Assembly (NCBI GenBank): GCA_943789295.1
Contig: CALSTO010000002.1
Span: forward strand, 186,001-250,000
Direction of reading: 5' to 3'
DNA length: 64,000 nucleotides
Source of the DNA: MAG-121220-bin8 sp002700465
Lineage (GTDB): Bacteria > Bacteroidota > Bacteroidia > Flavobacteriales > Flavobacteriaceae
Position 1 is the first letter of the stretch. Every line of letters starts with the position of its first letter. The notes below the pieces were generated by a model, which was not told the DNA's origin, made no database searches, and worked only from the letters and a program-made list of their open reading frames with translations. Positions 42,427-51,785 of this stretch are shown here, piece by piece. Position numbers and translations under genes: made by a program.

Positions 42427-44250
42427 TTAAGAAAATGATTGAAGTTTAATCAATTTTGAATAGACTCCATTTTTAGAAATTAATTCTTCGTGTTTACCTT
42501 CTTCTATAATTTCTCCGTCCTTAACAACTAAAATAACATCTGCTTTTTGAATTGTTGATAACCTGTGTGCGATTATTAAAGACGTTCTGTTTTTCATCAG
42601 TTTCTCTAGAGCCTGTTGAACTAATTTTTCTGATTCTGAATCCAACGATGAAGTAGCTTCGTCTAAAATCATTATTGGAGGATTTCTTAAAACTGCTCTT
42701 GCAATCGAAACTCTTTGTTTTTGCCCGCCAGATAACTTACCCCCTCCATCTCCTACATTCGAATGGTATTTATTTTCTAATTTCTCTATAAAGTCATTTG
42801 CATTGGCAATTATGGCAGAATTTTTTATTTCTTCTTCATTATTATTAGAACTAGAAAGTTGAATATTATTGGTAATTGAATCATTAAAAAGTATGGAGTC
42901 TTGAGATACTAAACCGATTAAATTCCTTAAGTCTTTTTTAAATAAATCTTTAATATTAGTTCCATCAATTAATATTTTACCAGAATTCACATCATAAAAT
43001 CTAGGAATTAGATTAGCTATAGTTGATTTTCCACTTCCAGATTGACCAACAATAGCAACTGTTTGACCTTTTTTGATTTTAAAATTAATATTCTTTAAAA
43101 CAATTGAGTTTTCATATCTGAAACTAACATTTTCAAAGCTAATTTCTGAATCAAAAGATTGTTTATTTAAAGGTTTTGAAATTTCATTAATTGAAGATTT
43201 TGAATCTAAAATTTCAAGTACTCTTTCTGCAGCTGCGTTACCTTTTTTTATTGAATAAGATGCCTTACTAATTGCTTTAGCAGGGGTTAGAACTCCATAT
43301 GCAAGCCCCATATAAGTGATAAATGCAGCGGGATTTAGTTCTTGATCTATTAAAACTAGTTGACCTCCGTACCAAAGTAATACTCCAATCACTGAAATAC
43401 CTAAAAATTCACTTACTGGACTAGCTAAGTTTTGTCTGTTGATTAATTTATTGGAGTAATTGTAAAATTTATTATTAGACTTGTTGAATTTTTCTATAAA
43501 AAAAAGTTCTGAAACAAAACCTTTAATAATTTTTAAACCATGCAGTGTTTCCTCAGTAATTGATAAAAACTCAGCCTGTTCATTTTGAACTAAAGTTGAA
43601 GTAGCTTTAAGAGATCTTCCAATTAAAGAAATTAAAAATCCAGAAATTGGTATAAAGATTAAAACAAATGCAGTAAGCTTGAAACTTATTAAAAACATTG
43701 CTGAAATTGTAAAAAATATCGTTAAAGGCTCTCTGACTATTAATTCAAGAATTGACAAAAATGAATGTTGAATTTCTAACACATCAGCAGTAATCCTCGA
43801 AATCACATCTCCCTTTTTCTTTTCTGTAAAGAAAGCTATGGGCATACTAACAATTTTTTTATAAACATCTCCTCTTAAATGAGTTAAAATCCCATTTCTC
43901 AAAAAAGTTATAAAATACATTGCTAGATAGTTGAAAAAATTTTTAAGAAAAAACAAGATGATTATTGCTGCAATTACAAAAATTAAAGCTTTTTGTGGAT
44001 CTTCACCTGAGAAGCTACTAACTTGGTAATTAAGCCACCCTTCTAAATTATTGCCAAATCCGTAAATTCCATCAAATTCTGGTTTGGTATAGGTTTTTTT
44101 ATTTTCTCCAAATAAAACCTCTAACATCGGCATCAATGACAAAAAAGATAAAGCACTAAATAAAGCATAAAGAATATTAAAAAAAATATTTAAAAATATA
44201 TATTTTTTAAAGGGCCTTGAATACTTGAATATTTTTTTAAAATACTCCAA
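42427..44250 (-). CDS. ABC exporter, MsbA-like (fused transmembrane and ATPase domains)
   Basis: This 607-residue half transporter has about six membrane segments in residues 15-320. The nucleotide-binding domain has VAIVGQSGSGKSTIANLI (Walker A), LSGGQKQRVSIARAVL (signature), PIMILDEATSSLD (Walker B) and the H-loop in LIIAHRLSTI. Lipid or glycolipid export similar to MsbA is likely, but drugs or peptides are possible. It lies three bases downstream of the phosphohexomutase gene. Confidence 0.93.
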   Translation of the reverse strand: MEYFKKIFKYSRPFKKYIFLNIFFNILYALFSALSFLSLMPMLEVLFGENKKTYTKPEFDGIYGFGNNLEGWLNYQVSSFSGEDPQKALIFVIAAIIILFFLKNFFNYLAMYFITFLRNGILTHLRGDVYKKIVSMPIAFFTEKKKGDVISRITADVLEIQHSFLSILELIVREPLTIFFTISAMFLISFKLTAFVLIFIPISGFLISLIGRSLKATSTLVQNEQAEFLSITEETLHGLKIIKGFVSELFFIEKFNKSNNKFYNYSNKLINRQNLASPVSEFLGISVIGVLLWYGGQLVLIDQELNPAAFITYMGLAYGVLTPAKAISKASYSIKKGNAAAERVLEILDSKSSINEISKPLNKQSFDSEISFENVSFRYENSIVLKNINFKIKKGQTVAIVGQSGSGKSTIANLIPRFYDVNSGKILIDGTNIKDLFKKDLRNLIGLVSQDSILFNDSITNNIQLSSSNNNEEEIKNSAIIANANDFIEKLENKYHSNVGDGGGKLSGGQKQRVSIARAVLRNPPIMILDEATSSLDSESEKLVQQALEKLMKNRTSLIIAHRLSTIQKADVILVVKDGEIIEEGKHEELISKNGVYSKLIKLQSFS

Positions 44251-44253
44251 TGA

Positions 44254-45960
44254 TTAAAAATTAAATTCTTTAGTTAAATTAACTATTTTATCATTCAAAA
44301 TTTGATTTACTCTATTATAATCGTTTTTTGACTTAAGAACAGTATTTACACTAATGTAAAACTTTATTTTTGGTTCAGTTCCACTTGGTCTAGCTGCAAC
44401 AGTTGTTCCGTCTTCAGATTCAAAAATCAAAACATTAGATTTAGGAAAATTTAAAATATTGATTTCACCACTTATTTGATTAATTTCTTGTGAAGATTGG
44501 AAATCTTTAAAAGAGATTAATTTACTACCGTCCAAAGATTTTATTTTATAATTTCTTAGTTTATTCATAATTGAACTAATTTCTTTTAAGCCTTCAGCTC
44601 CTTTTTTCTCAATTGATATTAGCTTTTCCTTAAAAAATCCATATTTGATATAACAATCTATTAAATAATCAATCATGTTAATACCCTTTGATTTGCATTC
44701 CGACCCAACTTCGCATGCAACTAGGGCAGAGGTTATAGCATCTTTGTCTCTAACAAAATCACCAACCATGTATCCGTAGCTTTCTTCTCCTCCAGAGATA
44801 AAGTTCTGGCTTGGAAAATCATGTATCATTTTTCCTATCCATTTAAAACCTGTTAACCCTACTTTAAAATCAATATTATAACTTTCAGCTATATTTTTAA
44901 TCATTGCAGTTGAAACAACAGTTGATCCAATAAAAAATGATTTATTTAATTTTTTTCTTTTACTTAAAATAAATTCTGTTAAAATGATCATCATTTGATT
45001 TCCGTTCAAAAGAGAATATTCATTACTATTGTTTTTAACAGCTAAACCAACTCTATCTGCATCCGGATCCGTTCCAATCACAATATCGGCGTCAACTACT
45101 TTTGCCAAATCTATAGCCATTCTTAAAGCTTCTGGCTCTTCTGGATTTGGTGATTTTACAGTACTAAAATTACCATCAGGAATAGCTTGTTCTTTAACGA
45201 TATGTAAATCATTAAAACCAGCTCCTTTTAACACCTCTGGTAGTATTTTATAAGATGTACCGTGAATTGGAGTAAAAACAATTTTATAATTTGCTCTGTT
45301 GGACACTCCAATCTTTCCATTTAAAATTGAATCGTTAATAAAATCAGTATCTATTTCTTTATCTATTAAATTAACAAGAGAATTGTTTCTTTTAAATTTA
45401 ATTTCTTTGAATTTTACTGAATTAATTTCGTCAATCAGTTTTTTATCAATTGGAGGAACAATTTGACCACCATCTTTCCAATATACTTTATATCCATTGT
45501 ATTCAGGTGGATTATGAGATGCTGTTAAAACAATACCACAAATACATTTTAATTTTATTAAAGCATAAGAAAGTTCTGGAGTAGGTCTAATTGAGCTAAA
45601 AAGGAATACATTAATACCATTTGAACTAAAAACATCAGCTACTTGATTTGCCAATTCTTTACTTTGATTTCTACAATCGTAAGCAATAACAATGGATTCT
45701 TTTTGTGAAGAAGTATTGTTTATAAAGTTTGAAATTCCCTGTGTGTTTTTGCCAAAAGTATATTTATTAACTCGGTTTGGTCCTAAACCTACAATCCCTC
45801 TCATTCCACCAGTTCCAAAAGACAAATTTTTATAAAATGATTCTTTGAACTCAATTGGATTATTGTTTTTTAAATTTTTAACATCTTGAATTGTAGATGT
45901 ATCAAATGGAGATTGAGTCCAATTATTATAATTTTCTTTAATAATTAAGTTATCATTCAT
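44254..45960 (-). CDS. Phospho-sugar mutase (phosphoglucomutase/phosphomannomutase)
   Basis: At 568 residues this is an alpha-D-phosphohexomutase. The phosphoserine loop is VLTASHNPPEYNGYKVYW (near residue 140), the magnesium loop IGTDPDADRVGLAV, the sugar-binding loop GGEESYGYM and the phosphate-binding RPSGTEPKIKFYI at the C-terminus. It interconverts hexose 1- and 6-phosphates. Its start overlaps the glycosyltransferase stop by eight bases and it precedes the exporter, so polysaccharide or lipid glycan work is a fair guess. Confidence 0.92.
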   Translation of the reverse strand: MNDNLIIKENYNNWTQSPFDTSTIQDVKNLKNNNPIEFKESFYKNLSFGTGGMRGIVGLGPNRVNKYTFGKNTQGISNFINNTSSQKESIVIAYDCRNQSKELANQVADVFSSNGINVFLFSSIRPTPELSYALIKLKCICGIVLTASHNPPEYNGYKVYWKDGGQIVPPIDKKLIDEINSVKFKEIKFKRNNSLVNLIDKEIDTDFINDSILNGKIGVSNRANYKIVFTPIHGTSYKILPEVLKGAGFNDLHIVKEQAIPDGNFSTVKSPNPEEPEALRMAIDLAKVVDADIVIGTDPDADRVGLAVKNNSNEYSLLNGNQMMIILTEFILSKRKKLNKSFFIGSTVVSTAMIKNIAESYNIDFKVGLTGFKWIGKMIHDFPSQNFISGGEESYGYMVGDFVRDKDAITSALVACEVGSECKSKGINMIDYLIDCYIKYGFFKEKLISIEKKGAEGLKEISSIMNKLRNYKIKSLDGSKLISFKDFQSSQEINQISGEINILNFPKSNVLIFESEDGTTVAARPSGTEPKIKFYISVNTVLKSKNDYNRVNQILNDKIVNLTKEFNF

Positions 45961-46907
45961 TTATTTTTTCTGTAATTATATATTGTTTTTTAATTTTTCT
46001 ATTTCGAAGTATGATTTCCCCTAAAAATCCGGCAAGAAAGAACTGAGAGCCCATTATCATTGTAGCCAATGAAATGTAAAATTCAGGTCTTTCTGTGATT
46101 AATCTACCAGATGTTTGAAGAAATAATTTATCGATACCCAAATATGCTGAAAAAAAGAATCCAACTAATAACATAATAGTCCCTATTAGCCCAAAGAAAT
46201 GCATTGGTCTTTTTCCAAATTTATGAATAAACCATAATGTTATTAAGTCTAAAAAACCTTTAATAAATCTATCTATTCCATATTTTGTTTCTCCATGCTT
46301 TCTGGGATGGTGTATTACAATTTTTTCAGTGATTCTATTGTATCCTGCGTTTTTAGCAAGTACAGGAATGTATCTGTGCATTCCACCAGTTAATTTAACT
46401 CTGTTTAATTACTTCTTTCTTGTATGCCTTTATTCCACAGTTAAAATCATTAAGTTTTATTCCTGAAGTTGTTCTTGCAGCCCAGTTGAAAATTTTTGAC
46501 GGAAAATTCTTAAAAATTATAGAATCGTATCTAACTTTTTTCCATCCAGAAACTAAATCAAAATTTTCTTCACTAATTTTTTTGTAAAGCTCTGGAATTT
46601 CATTTGGATCATCTTGTAAATCGGCATCCATTGTTATAACTACATCGCCATTACAGGCTTTGAAGCCCGCAGAAAGTGCTTGAGATTTACCAAAGTTTTT
46701 TAAGAATCTTATTGCCTTTATATTTTTATTACTTGAGCAAATTTTTGAAATAATTTTCCATGAATTATCTGTACTACCGTCATCTATTAAAATAATTTCA
46801 AATTCAAGTTTTAAATTATTAATAATAAAGGATACTGAGCTTGTTAATTCCTCAAGAGAATTTTGCTCATTTAAAAGCGGTATAACTACAGAAATATTCA
46901 TTTTCAA
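45953..46907 (-). pseudogene. GT2-family glycosyltransferase (DPM1/GtrB-like), frameshifted
   Basis: The N-terminal part (46395-46907) has VVIPLLNEQNSLEEL, IDDGSTDNSW and MDADLQDDPNEIPELY. It stops after KAYKKEVIKQS. The C-terminal part (45953-46381) starts at MHRYIPVLAKNAG and contains two membrane segments. Removing one base (A near 46400) joins them as VIKQVKLTGGMHRYIP and gives about 317 residues, the family's normal length. Homologs transfer glucose, mannose or aminoarabinose to polyprenyl phosphate. The break may be real or a sequence error. Confidence 0.85.
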
Positions 46908-46911
46908 CTAG

Positions 46912-47427
46912 TTAAAGCTGTTTTTTTGTTTTAATGAAAAGCCCCAAAACAACACTGTACAAAAAACCAAATAGTAAAGTGAAAATTAAAATCATTGGAT
47001 ATGTTAAGAAAGTAAAAGGTTTAGAGTTTTCTATAAATGTATTTAAATCCATACCGTTAAGAGCTTCAGGATAATCCTGCATGGTTTGATTGTATGAAAT
47101 TTCTAATACTTTATCCATAAAATCAGGTTCCATAACGTTGGTTAAAAACAATGTGTAAAATATAGATACTAGTGCTATTATTAAAGACATTCCTGTTCCC
47201 ATTTTTCTAACTGTACTGGCTTGAATATTATTATCATTAGCTTTTTTATAGGCTAAACATCCAAGAGTAATTCCAGCAAATGTAATTACAGTGTTTGTTA
47301 TTTGTACAACAGTATCTTGTTCGTAATGAGCATCTAAAAAAAACAACATTAAACTAAAAGTTAGTAATACAACACTAGTCATTAAACCATAATTAATCAT
47401 ATATTGTTTTGTACTGATTTGTTCCAT
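46912..47427 (-). CDS. DUF4199 membrane protein
   Basis: I choose the ATG at 47427 (171 residues), because the 34 residues upstream of it are not protein-like in composition and this start gives MEQISTKQYMINYGLMTSVVLL. Four membrane segments are visible, near residues 12-32, 42-62, 76-96 and 138-163. The family is common in Bacteroidota and of unknown function, often next to a polyprenyl-phosphate glycosyltransferase, as here (four bases apart). Confidence 0.87.
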   Translation of the reverse strand: MEQISTKQYMINYGLMTSVVLLTFSLMLFFLDAHYEQDTVVQITNTVITFAGITLGCLAYKKANDNNIQASTVRKMGTGMSLIIALVSIFYTLFLTNVMEPDFMDKVLEISYNQTMQDYPEALNGMDLNTFIENSKPFTFLTYPMILIFTLLFGFLYSVVLGLFIKTKKQL

Positions 47428-47492
47428 AATATTTATTTTGATGTAAAAATAGCTAATATTTGAATACTTGATTAGTAATAAATTAGATAAAG

Positions 47493-47522
47493 TTGCAAAT
47501 TGATAAAAAAGAATTAAATTTG
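47493..47522 (+). promoter_or_regulatory. Promoter of rpmE2 with -33 TTG and -7 TAAATTTG
   Basis: TTG at 47493-47495 and TAAATTTG at 47515-47522 are separated by 19 bases, matching the Bacteroidota housekeeping promoter. The ATG of rpmE2 follows 18 bases downstream. Confidence 0.7.
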
Positions 47523-47540
47523 CATCCAATTATTATAAAA

Positions 47541-47792
47541 ATGAAACAAGGTATACACCCAGAAAATTACAGATTAGTTGCTTTCAAAGATATGTCTAAT
47601 GACGATGTTTTTATTACTAAATCAACAGTTGAAAGTAAAGATTCAATTGAACATGAAGGTGTTACTTATCCTCTTGTAAAATTAGAAATATCTAGGACTT
47701 CTCATCCGTTTTACACTGGTAAAACAAAACTTATTGATACTGCTGGAAGAATTGATAAGTTCAAAAATAGATATGCTAAAGCCAAAAAGTAA
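47541..47792 (+). CDS. rpmE2: 50S ribosomal protein L31 type B (zinc-free)
   Basis: I choose the ATG at 47541 because upstream codons overlap the promoter and the protein then begins MKQGIHPENYRLVAFKDMSND, the type B form (83 residues). It lacks the cysteines of zinc-binding L31. RTSHPFYTGKTKLIDTAGRIDKF is the L31 core. It is transcribed alone and ends one base from the convergent peptide-binding protein gene. Confidence 0.95.
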   Translation: MKQGIHPENYRLVAFKDMSNDDVFITKSTVESKDSIEHEGVTYPLVKLEISRTSHPFYTGKTKLIDTAGRIDKFKNRYAKAKK

Positions 47793-47793
47793 T

Positions 47794-49401
47794 TTACTTT
47801 TTATAAACCTTTTTTAAATTCAATTGATTTACTGGATTAGTTGTCAATCCTTCAATATTTTTTTGACTAAACCTCATAACTTTATCATAGTAAAGGGGAA
47901 TAATAGGTGAATTTTCCAAAACTAAACTGTCTAGTTCTTTATATATATTTTTTCTAATTAAACTGTTTTGCTCCTGATATGTACTTTCAAATAGTCTATC
48001 GAATTCAATGCTTTTGAAGTGTGTATAATTTGGACCATTTGGAGCTAAATTTTTTGAGTAAAATAAACTCAAATAATTCTCGCTATCTGGATAATCAGCT
48101 ATCCAACTAGCTCTAAACATTTCAAATTTACCGTTTGACTTACCTTGTCTTAAGGTAGAGGCAGGAACAATATTAATTGATAAGTCAATGTCAATTTTCT
48201 GAAGTTCTCTTTGTATAAATTCAACTATGTCTAAATAATTTGCATCACTAGTGAGTATAAGTTCTATTTTTTCTTTATTATTTTCTACTTTATATTCTTG
48301 AACTAATGTTTTTGCTTTTTTTAAATTATAATTAAATCCTTTTACAGAATTTTCCATATTTAATCCTAATGGAACAAAACCATTATTAGCTGGGTATCCA
48401 ATATTGTTTCTTAAATATTTCATCATTTTTTTTCTATCAATCGCATAGTTTATAGCTAATCTTAGTTTTTTTGAATGAATTTGACTTTTTTTATCACCAA
48501 GATAGAATCCTATATACTCCGTATTTAAATATGGCCCTGAGATAAGTTTTATTTTTTTGGAATGTTCTTTTTTTAAATTTCCATTAATAGAAATTAATTG
48601 ATCTTTAAAAGATGAATCTATTGAGTTAATAAAATCAATTTTATTTTGAGCAAATTCCATAAATTCACTTTTCTTATCAGGAAGAAATGTAATTGAGATA
48701 GCTTCAAGATAGGGTAGGTTTTTTCCTTTTCTGTCTTTTTCGAAATACAAATAGTTTTTTCTTAAAACTAATTTTATGTTTTCTTCCCATCTTTTAAATT
48801 TGAAAGGACCAGTTCCAATTGGATTTTTACCAAACTTATCTCCATAATAATTTACTGCTTCAAAAGGAACAACTGAAAAATATTTCATAGATAGTAAGCC
48901 TAAAAATGCTGCAAAAGGTTTTTTTAATTTTATAACAAATACGCTGTCATTTTCTGCCTTAAAACTACTCACATTTTTCAAAGCCCAAGACCCTGGTGAT
49001 CCTAATTGGGGATCATTTAATCGCTTAAAACTATATTCAAAATCTGATGCATTAACCGCTCTTGTAGAATCTCTACCAAAAGTTTTAGAATGGTGATAGA
49101 AAATATGTTTTTTTATCAAAAACTTATATTCTAAACCGTTTTTTGATATTATCCAGTTTTTTGCTAAATCTGGTTTTACTTTTAACGAATCGTCTAACTG
49201 AACTAATCCGTTAAATATCTGATTAACTGGCCAAATATTTCTTAATGTACTAGAGTAAACTGGATCTAATGATGAAATATTAGAATGTTCATTATATCTA
49301 AATACTTTCTTTTCATCAATCAATACACTTTCAGAACATCCTATAATTATTAATACAGTTATTATTAAAAAGTGTATTGAAAACTTTGACTTGTAAATCA
49401 T
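47794..49401 (-). CDS. Peptide/oligopeptide ABC transporter substrate-binding lipoprotein (SBP family 5)
   Basis: This 535-residue protein has a lipoprotein signal (FLIITVLIIIGCSES, cysteine near residue 22). Family 5 features are SSLDPVYSSTLRNIWPVNQIFNGLVQLDDSLKVKPDLAKNW, GTGPFKFKRWEENIKLVLRKN and LRLAINYAIDRKKMMKYL. It captures peptides or similar ligands for a permease that is not adjacent. A solitary binding protein is notable; the transporter genes must lie elsewhere or the protein works in another role. Confidence 0.9.
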   Translation of the reverse strand: MIYKSKFSIHFLIITVLIIIGCSESVLIDEKKVFRYNEHSNISSLDPVYSSTLRNIWPVNQIFNGLVQLDDSLKVKPDLAKNWIISKNGLEYKFLIKKHIFYHHSKTFGRDSTRAVNASDFEYSFKRLNDPQLGSPGSWALKNVSSFKAENDSVFVIKLKKPFAAFLGLLSMKYFSVVPFEAVNYYGDKFGKNPIGTGPFKFKRWEENIKLVLRKNYLYFEKDRKGKNLPYLEAISITFLPDKKSEFMEFAQNKIDFINSIDSSFKDQLISINGNLKKEHSKKIKLISGPYLNTEYIGFYLGDKKSQIHSKKLRLAINYAIDRKKMMKYLRNNIGYPANNGFVPLGLNMENSVKGFNYNLKKAKTLVQEYKVENNKEKIELILTSDANYLDIVEFIQRELQKIDIDLSINIVPASTLRQGKSNGKFEMFRASWIADYPDSENYLSLFYSKNLAPNGPNYTHFKSIEFDRLFESTYQEQNSLIRKNIYKELDSLVLENSPIIPLYYDKVMRFSQKNIEGLTTNPVNQLNLKKVYKK

Positions 49402-49414
49402 AAATATTGATTCC

Positions 49415-49422
49415 TATATTTG
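49415..49422 (+). promoter_or_regulatory. Predicted -7 promoter element of mtaB
   Basis: TATATTTG, exact consensus, 28 bases before the mtaB ATG. A TTG at 49391-49393 lies 21 bases upstream and may serve as the -33 element. Confidence 0.5.
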
Positions 49423-49450
49423 CAAGCTAATTTAAGAGTTTAAAATCAAT

Positions 49451-50785
49451 ATGAGCCAAAATCATAAGGTTGCTTTAACTACTTTAGGTTGCAAACTTAA
49501 TTTTTCTGAAACTTCTACTATTTCAAGACAATTTGAAGATGTAGGCTATTCTGTAGTAAAGTTTGATCAATTCTCTGATATTTATGTAATTAATACCTGT
49601 TCTGTTACAGAAAATGCAGACAAGCAATTTAAATCTTATGTTTCAAAAGCTTTAAAATTAAATCCTGAAGCTTTTTTAATTGCTATTGGATGTTATGCAC
49701 AACTAAAGCCTGAAGAATTAGCTAAAGTAAATGGGGTTGATTTGGTTCTTGGAAGTAAAGAAAAGTTCAAAATATTGGATTATTTAAATGATTTGAAAAA
49801 AAATAATATAGGTTCTGTTCATTCTTGTGAAATAAAAGAAACCGATTTTTATCAATCTAGTTACTCTATCGGAGAGAGAACAAGATCTTTTTTGAAAGTT
49901 CAAGATGGATGTGACTATAAGTGTACTTATTGTACAATTCCTTTGGCAAGGGGAATTTCAAGAAGTGATAAGCTTGATAATATTGTAAATGCAGCAAAAT
50001 CTATTTCTAGTTCTGGAATTAAAGAAATTGTGTTAACTGGAGTTAACATTGGAGATTATGGAAAGGGAGAGTTTGGTAATAAAAATCATGAAAATACTTT
50101 TTTAGACTTGGTTAGTGCCCTTGATAAAGTTGATGGAATTTCTAGGGTTAGAATATCCTCAATTGAACCTAATTTATTAACTAATGATATTATAGATTTT
50201 GTCTCTAAAAGTAATAAATTTGTTCCCCATTTTCATATCCCTATGCAGAGTGGAAGTGATTCTGTTTTAAAACTTATGAAAAGAAGATACCTTAGTAAAC
50301 TTTATAAAAATAGAATTGATCATATAAAAAAAGTTATTCCTAACGCATGTATTGGTGCCGACGTTATCGTTGGTTTTCCTGGCGAGACAGATGAAGATTT
50401 TCTAGAAACCTATAATTTTATAAAAAGTTTAAACTTATCATATCTTCATGTTTTTACTTATTCTGAACGTGATAATACTGAGGCCATTAATTTAAAAAAC
50501 ATTATTTCTAAAAACATTAGATCAAAACGAAGTAAGTTACTAAGATCTCTTTCTGTTCAACTAAAAAGAAAATTTTATAAATCGCAATTAGGAAGCACAA
50601 AAGATGTTTTGTTTGAAACCGAAAATAGAAATGGGTTTATTTATGGTTTTTCTAATAACTATGTTAGAGTGAAATCTGATTGGAGAAAAAATTTAACAGA
50701 TAAGATTATTCCTTTTGATTTAGAAGATATTGATAGTGATGGATTGGTAATAGGAAAGAAGTCAGAACTAAAAATTAAAGTCTAA
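49451..50785 (+). CDS. mtaB: tRNA (N6-threonylcarbamoyladenosine37-C2)-methylthiotransferase MtaB
   Basis: At 444 residues this is a methylthiotransferase. The N-terminal cluster cysteines are in TTLGCKLNFSET, INTCSVTENAD and AIGCYAQLKPEE. The radical SAM motif is DGCDYKCTYCTIPLARG (near residue 150), and a C-terminal TRAM-like region follows. The CKLNFSET pattern fits MtaB rather than MiaB or RimO. It modifies ct6A37 to ms2t6A37 in tRNA. It overlaps the convergent GNAT gene by 11 bases. Confidence 0.92.
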   Translation: MSQNHKVALTTLGCKLNFSETSTISRQFEDVGYSVVKFDQFSDIYVINTCSVTENADKQFKSYVSKALKLNPEAFLIAIGCYAQLKPEELAKVNGVDLVLGSKEKFKILDYLNDLKKNNIGSVHSCEIKETDFYQSSYSIGERTRSFLKVQDGCDYKCTYCTIPLARGISRSDKLDNIVNAAKSISSSGIKEIVLTGVNIGDYGKGEFGNKNHENTFLDLVSALDKVDGISRVRISSIEPNLLTNDIIDFVSKSNKFVPHFHIPMQSGSDSVLKLMKRRYLSKLYKNRIDHIKKVIPNACIGADVIVGFPGETDEDFLETYNFIKSLNLSYLHVFTYSERDNTEAINLKNIISKNIRSKRSKLLRSLSVQLKRKFYKSQLGSTKDVLFETENRNGFIYGFSNNYVRVKSDWRKNLTDKIIPFDLEDIDSDGLVIGKKSELKIKV

Positions 50786-51068
50786 CTCCAATAGGAAGCA
50801 TATCTTTAAATTCTTTGTTTTTTTTAATAAATTTTCTGACCTGTGGAGAGGTTGGCATTATCCTAATATTTTTTTCCCTAATAATTTCAAAAACTTCCCT
50901 TATAAATTTTTCTTCAAAATTTTCATCTTTATTTGAAGATGGTATTATAAGTTTTGTTAAAAATATTTTTCTGTCTTGAAGTGCGTATTCAATAATAGCT
51001 AGATCATCTTCAATTTCAACCTCGTATTGTCGTAAGAACAAGTTGTCGTTAATAATTAAATTTCCCAT
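50775..51068 (-). CDS. Small GNAT-like N-acetyltransferase (YjdJ/GTNAT type)
   Basis: A 97-residue protein with an antiparallel sheet (LRQYEVEIEDDLAIIEYALQDRKIFLTKLIIPSS) and a helix near KFIREVFEIIREKNIRIMPTSPQVRKFIKKN. This fits the small GNAT_3 family of acetyltransferases that act on small molecules or proteins. Acetyl-CoA binding residues are not obvious from sequence alone. It is divergent from the alpha/beta hydrolase and shares a symmetric promoter region with it. Confidence 0.8.
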   Translation of the reverse strand: MGNLIINDNLFLRQYEVEIEDDLAIIEYALQDRKIFLTKLIIPSSNKDENFEEKFIREVFEIIREKNIRIMPTSPQVRKFIKKNKEFKDMLPIGVRL

Positions 51069-51083
51069 TAAATATCTATTAGC

Positions 51084-51109
51084 TAATTTTGTAAAGTTTT
51101 ACAAAGATA
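51084..51109. promoter_or_regulatory. Symmetric back-to-back promoter between GNAT and hydrolase genes
   Basis: TAATTTTG (51084-51091, plus) and TATCTTTG (51102-51109, minus) are two -7 elements facing opposite ways. They flank the perfect palindrome TTTGTAAAGTTTTACAAA (51088-51105). The two start codons (51126 and 51068) lie about equally far from its centre. Both genes could be transcribed from nearly one point. Confidence 0.55.
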
Positions 51110-51125
51110 ATAAAAATAGATTTTA

Positions 51126-51785
51126 ATGACTCTGAAAAACAAAACTCATGTTTATTTTATGCCAGGAATGTGTGCAAATCCGCTTATTTTTGAAAGAATT
51201 AAACTAAGTTCAAATTTTAAGCCACATTATTTAAATTGGATTTCTCCTTTAAAAAATGAGTCTCTTCAAAATTATGTTATTAGACTTTCAAAATACATAA
51301 AGCATAAGGACTCAATTCTTGTTGGAGTTTCTTTTGGTGGTGTAATTGTTCAAGAATTATCAAAAATTTTAAAAATTAAAAAAGTTGTAATTATTTCAAG
51401 TGTAAAATCTAATAAAGAATTATCAAATTCAATGAAATTTGCTAAGAAAACTAAGAGTTACAAACTTCTACCAGTAACTTGGTTAAATGATTTCGAATCT
51501 TTGTTGGCCTTTGTTTTGGGACCAAAAATTAAACGAAAAGTCAATCTTTACAGAAAATATCTTTCAGTTAGAGATGAAAATTATTTAAAATGGGCAATTA
51601 GGGAGATGGTTAACTGGAATCAAACTTCTCCATTAAAGGGTGTTATTCATATCCATGGAACTTATGATTTAGTTTTTCCAGTAATTAATATAAAAAATTA
51701 CATTCCTGTAGAAAGAGGAGACCATACTATGATACTAAAAAGAGCAGACTGGTTAAATAATTATTTTCTTAATAATTTGAACTAA
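51126..51785 (+). CDS. Alpha/beta hydrolase family protein
   Basis: This 219-residue protein shows a nucleophile elbow GVSFGGVIVQELSK (serine near residue 76), an aspartate in IHGTYDLVFP and a histidine in ERGDHTMIL near the C-terminus, a complete catalytic triad. Substrate unknown; homologs include esterases and thioesterases. It is divergent from a GNAT gene and converges on the TPR gene with a four-base overlap. Confidence 0.85.
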   Translation: MTLKNKTHVYFMPGMCANPLIFERIKLSSNFKPHYLNWISPLKNESLQNYVIRLSKYIKHKDSILVGVSFGGVIVQELSKILKIKKVVIISSVKSNKELSNSMKFAKKTKSYKLLPVTWLNDFESLLAFVLGPKIKRKVNLYRKYLSVRDENYLKWAIREMVNWNQTSPLKGVIHIHGTYDLVFPVINIKNYIPVERGDHTMILKRADWLNNYFLNNLN

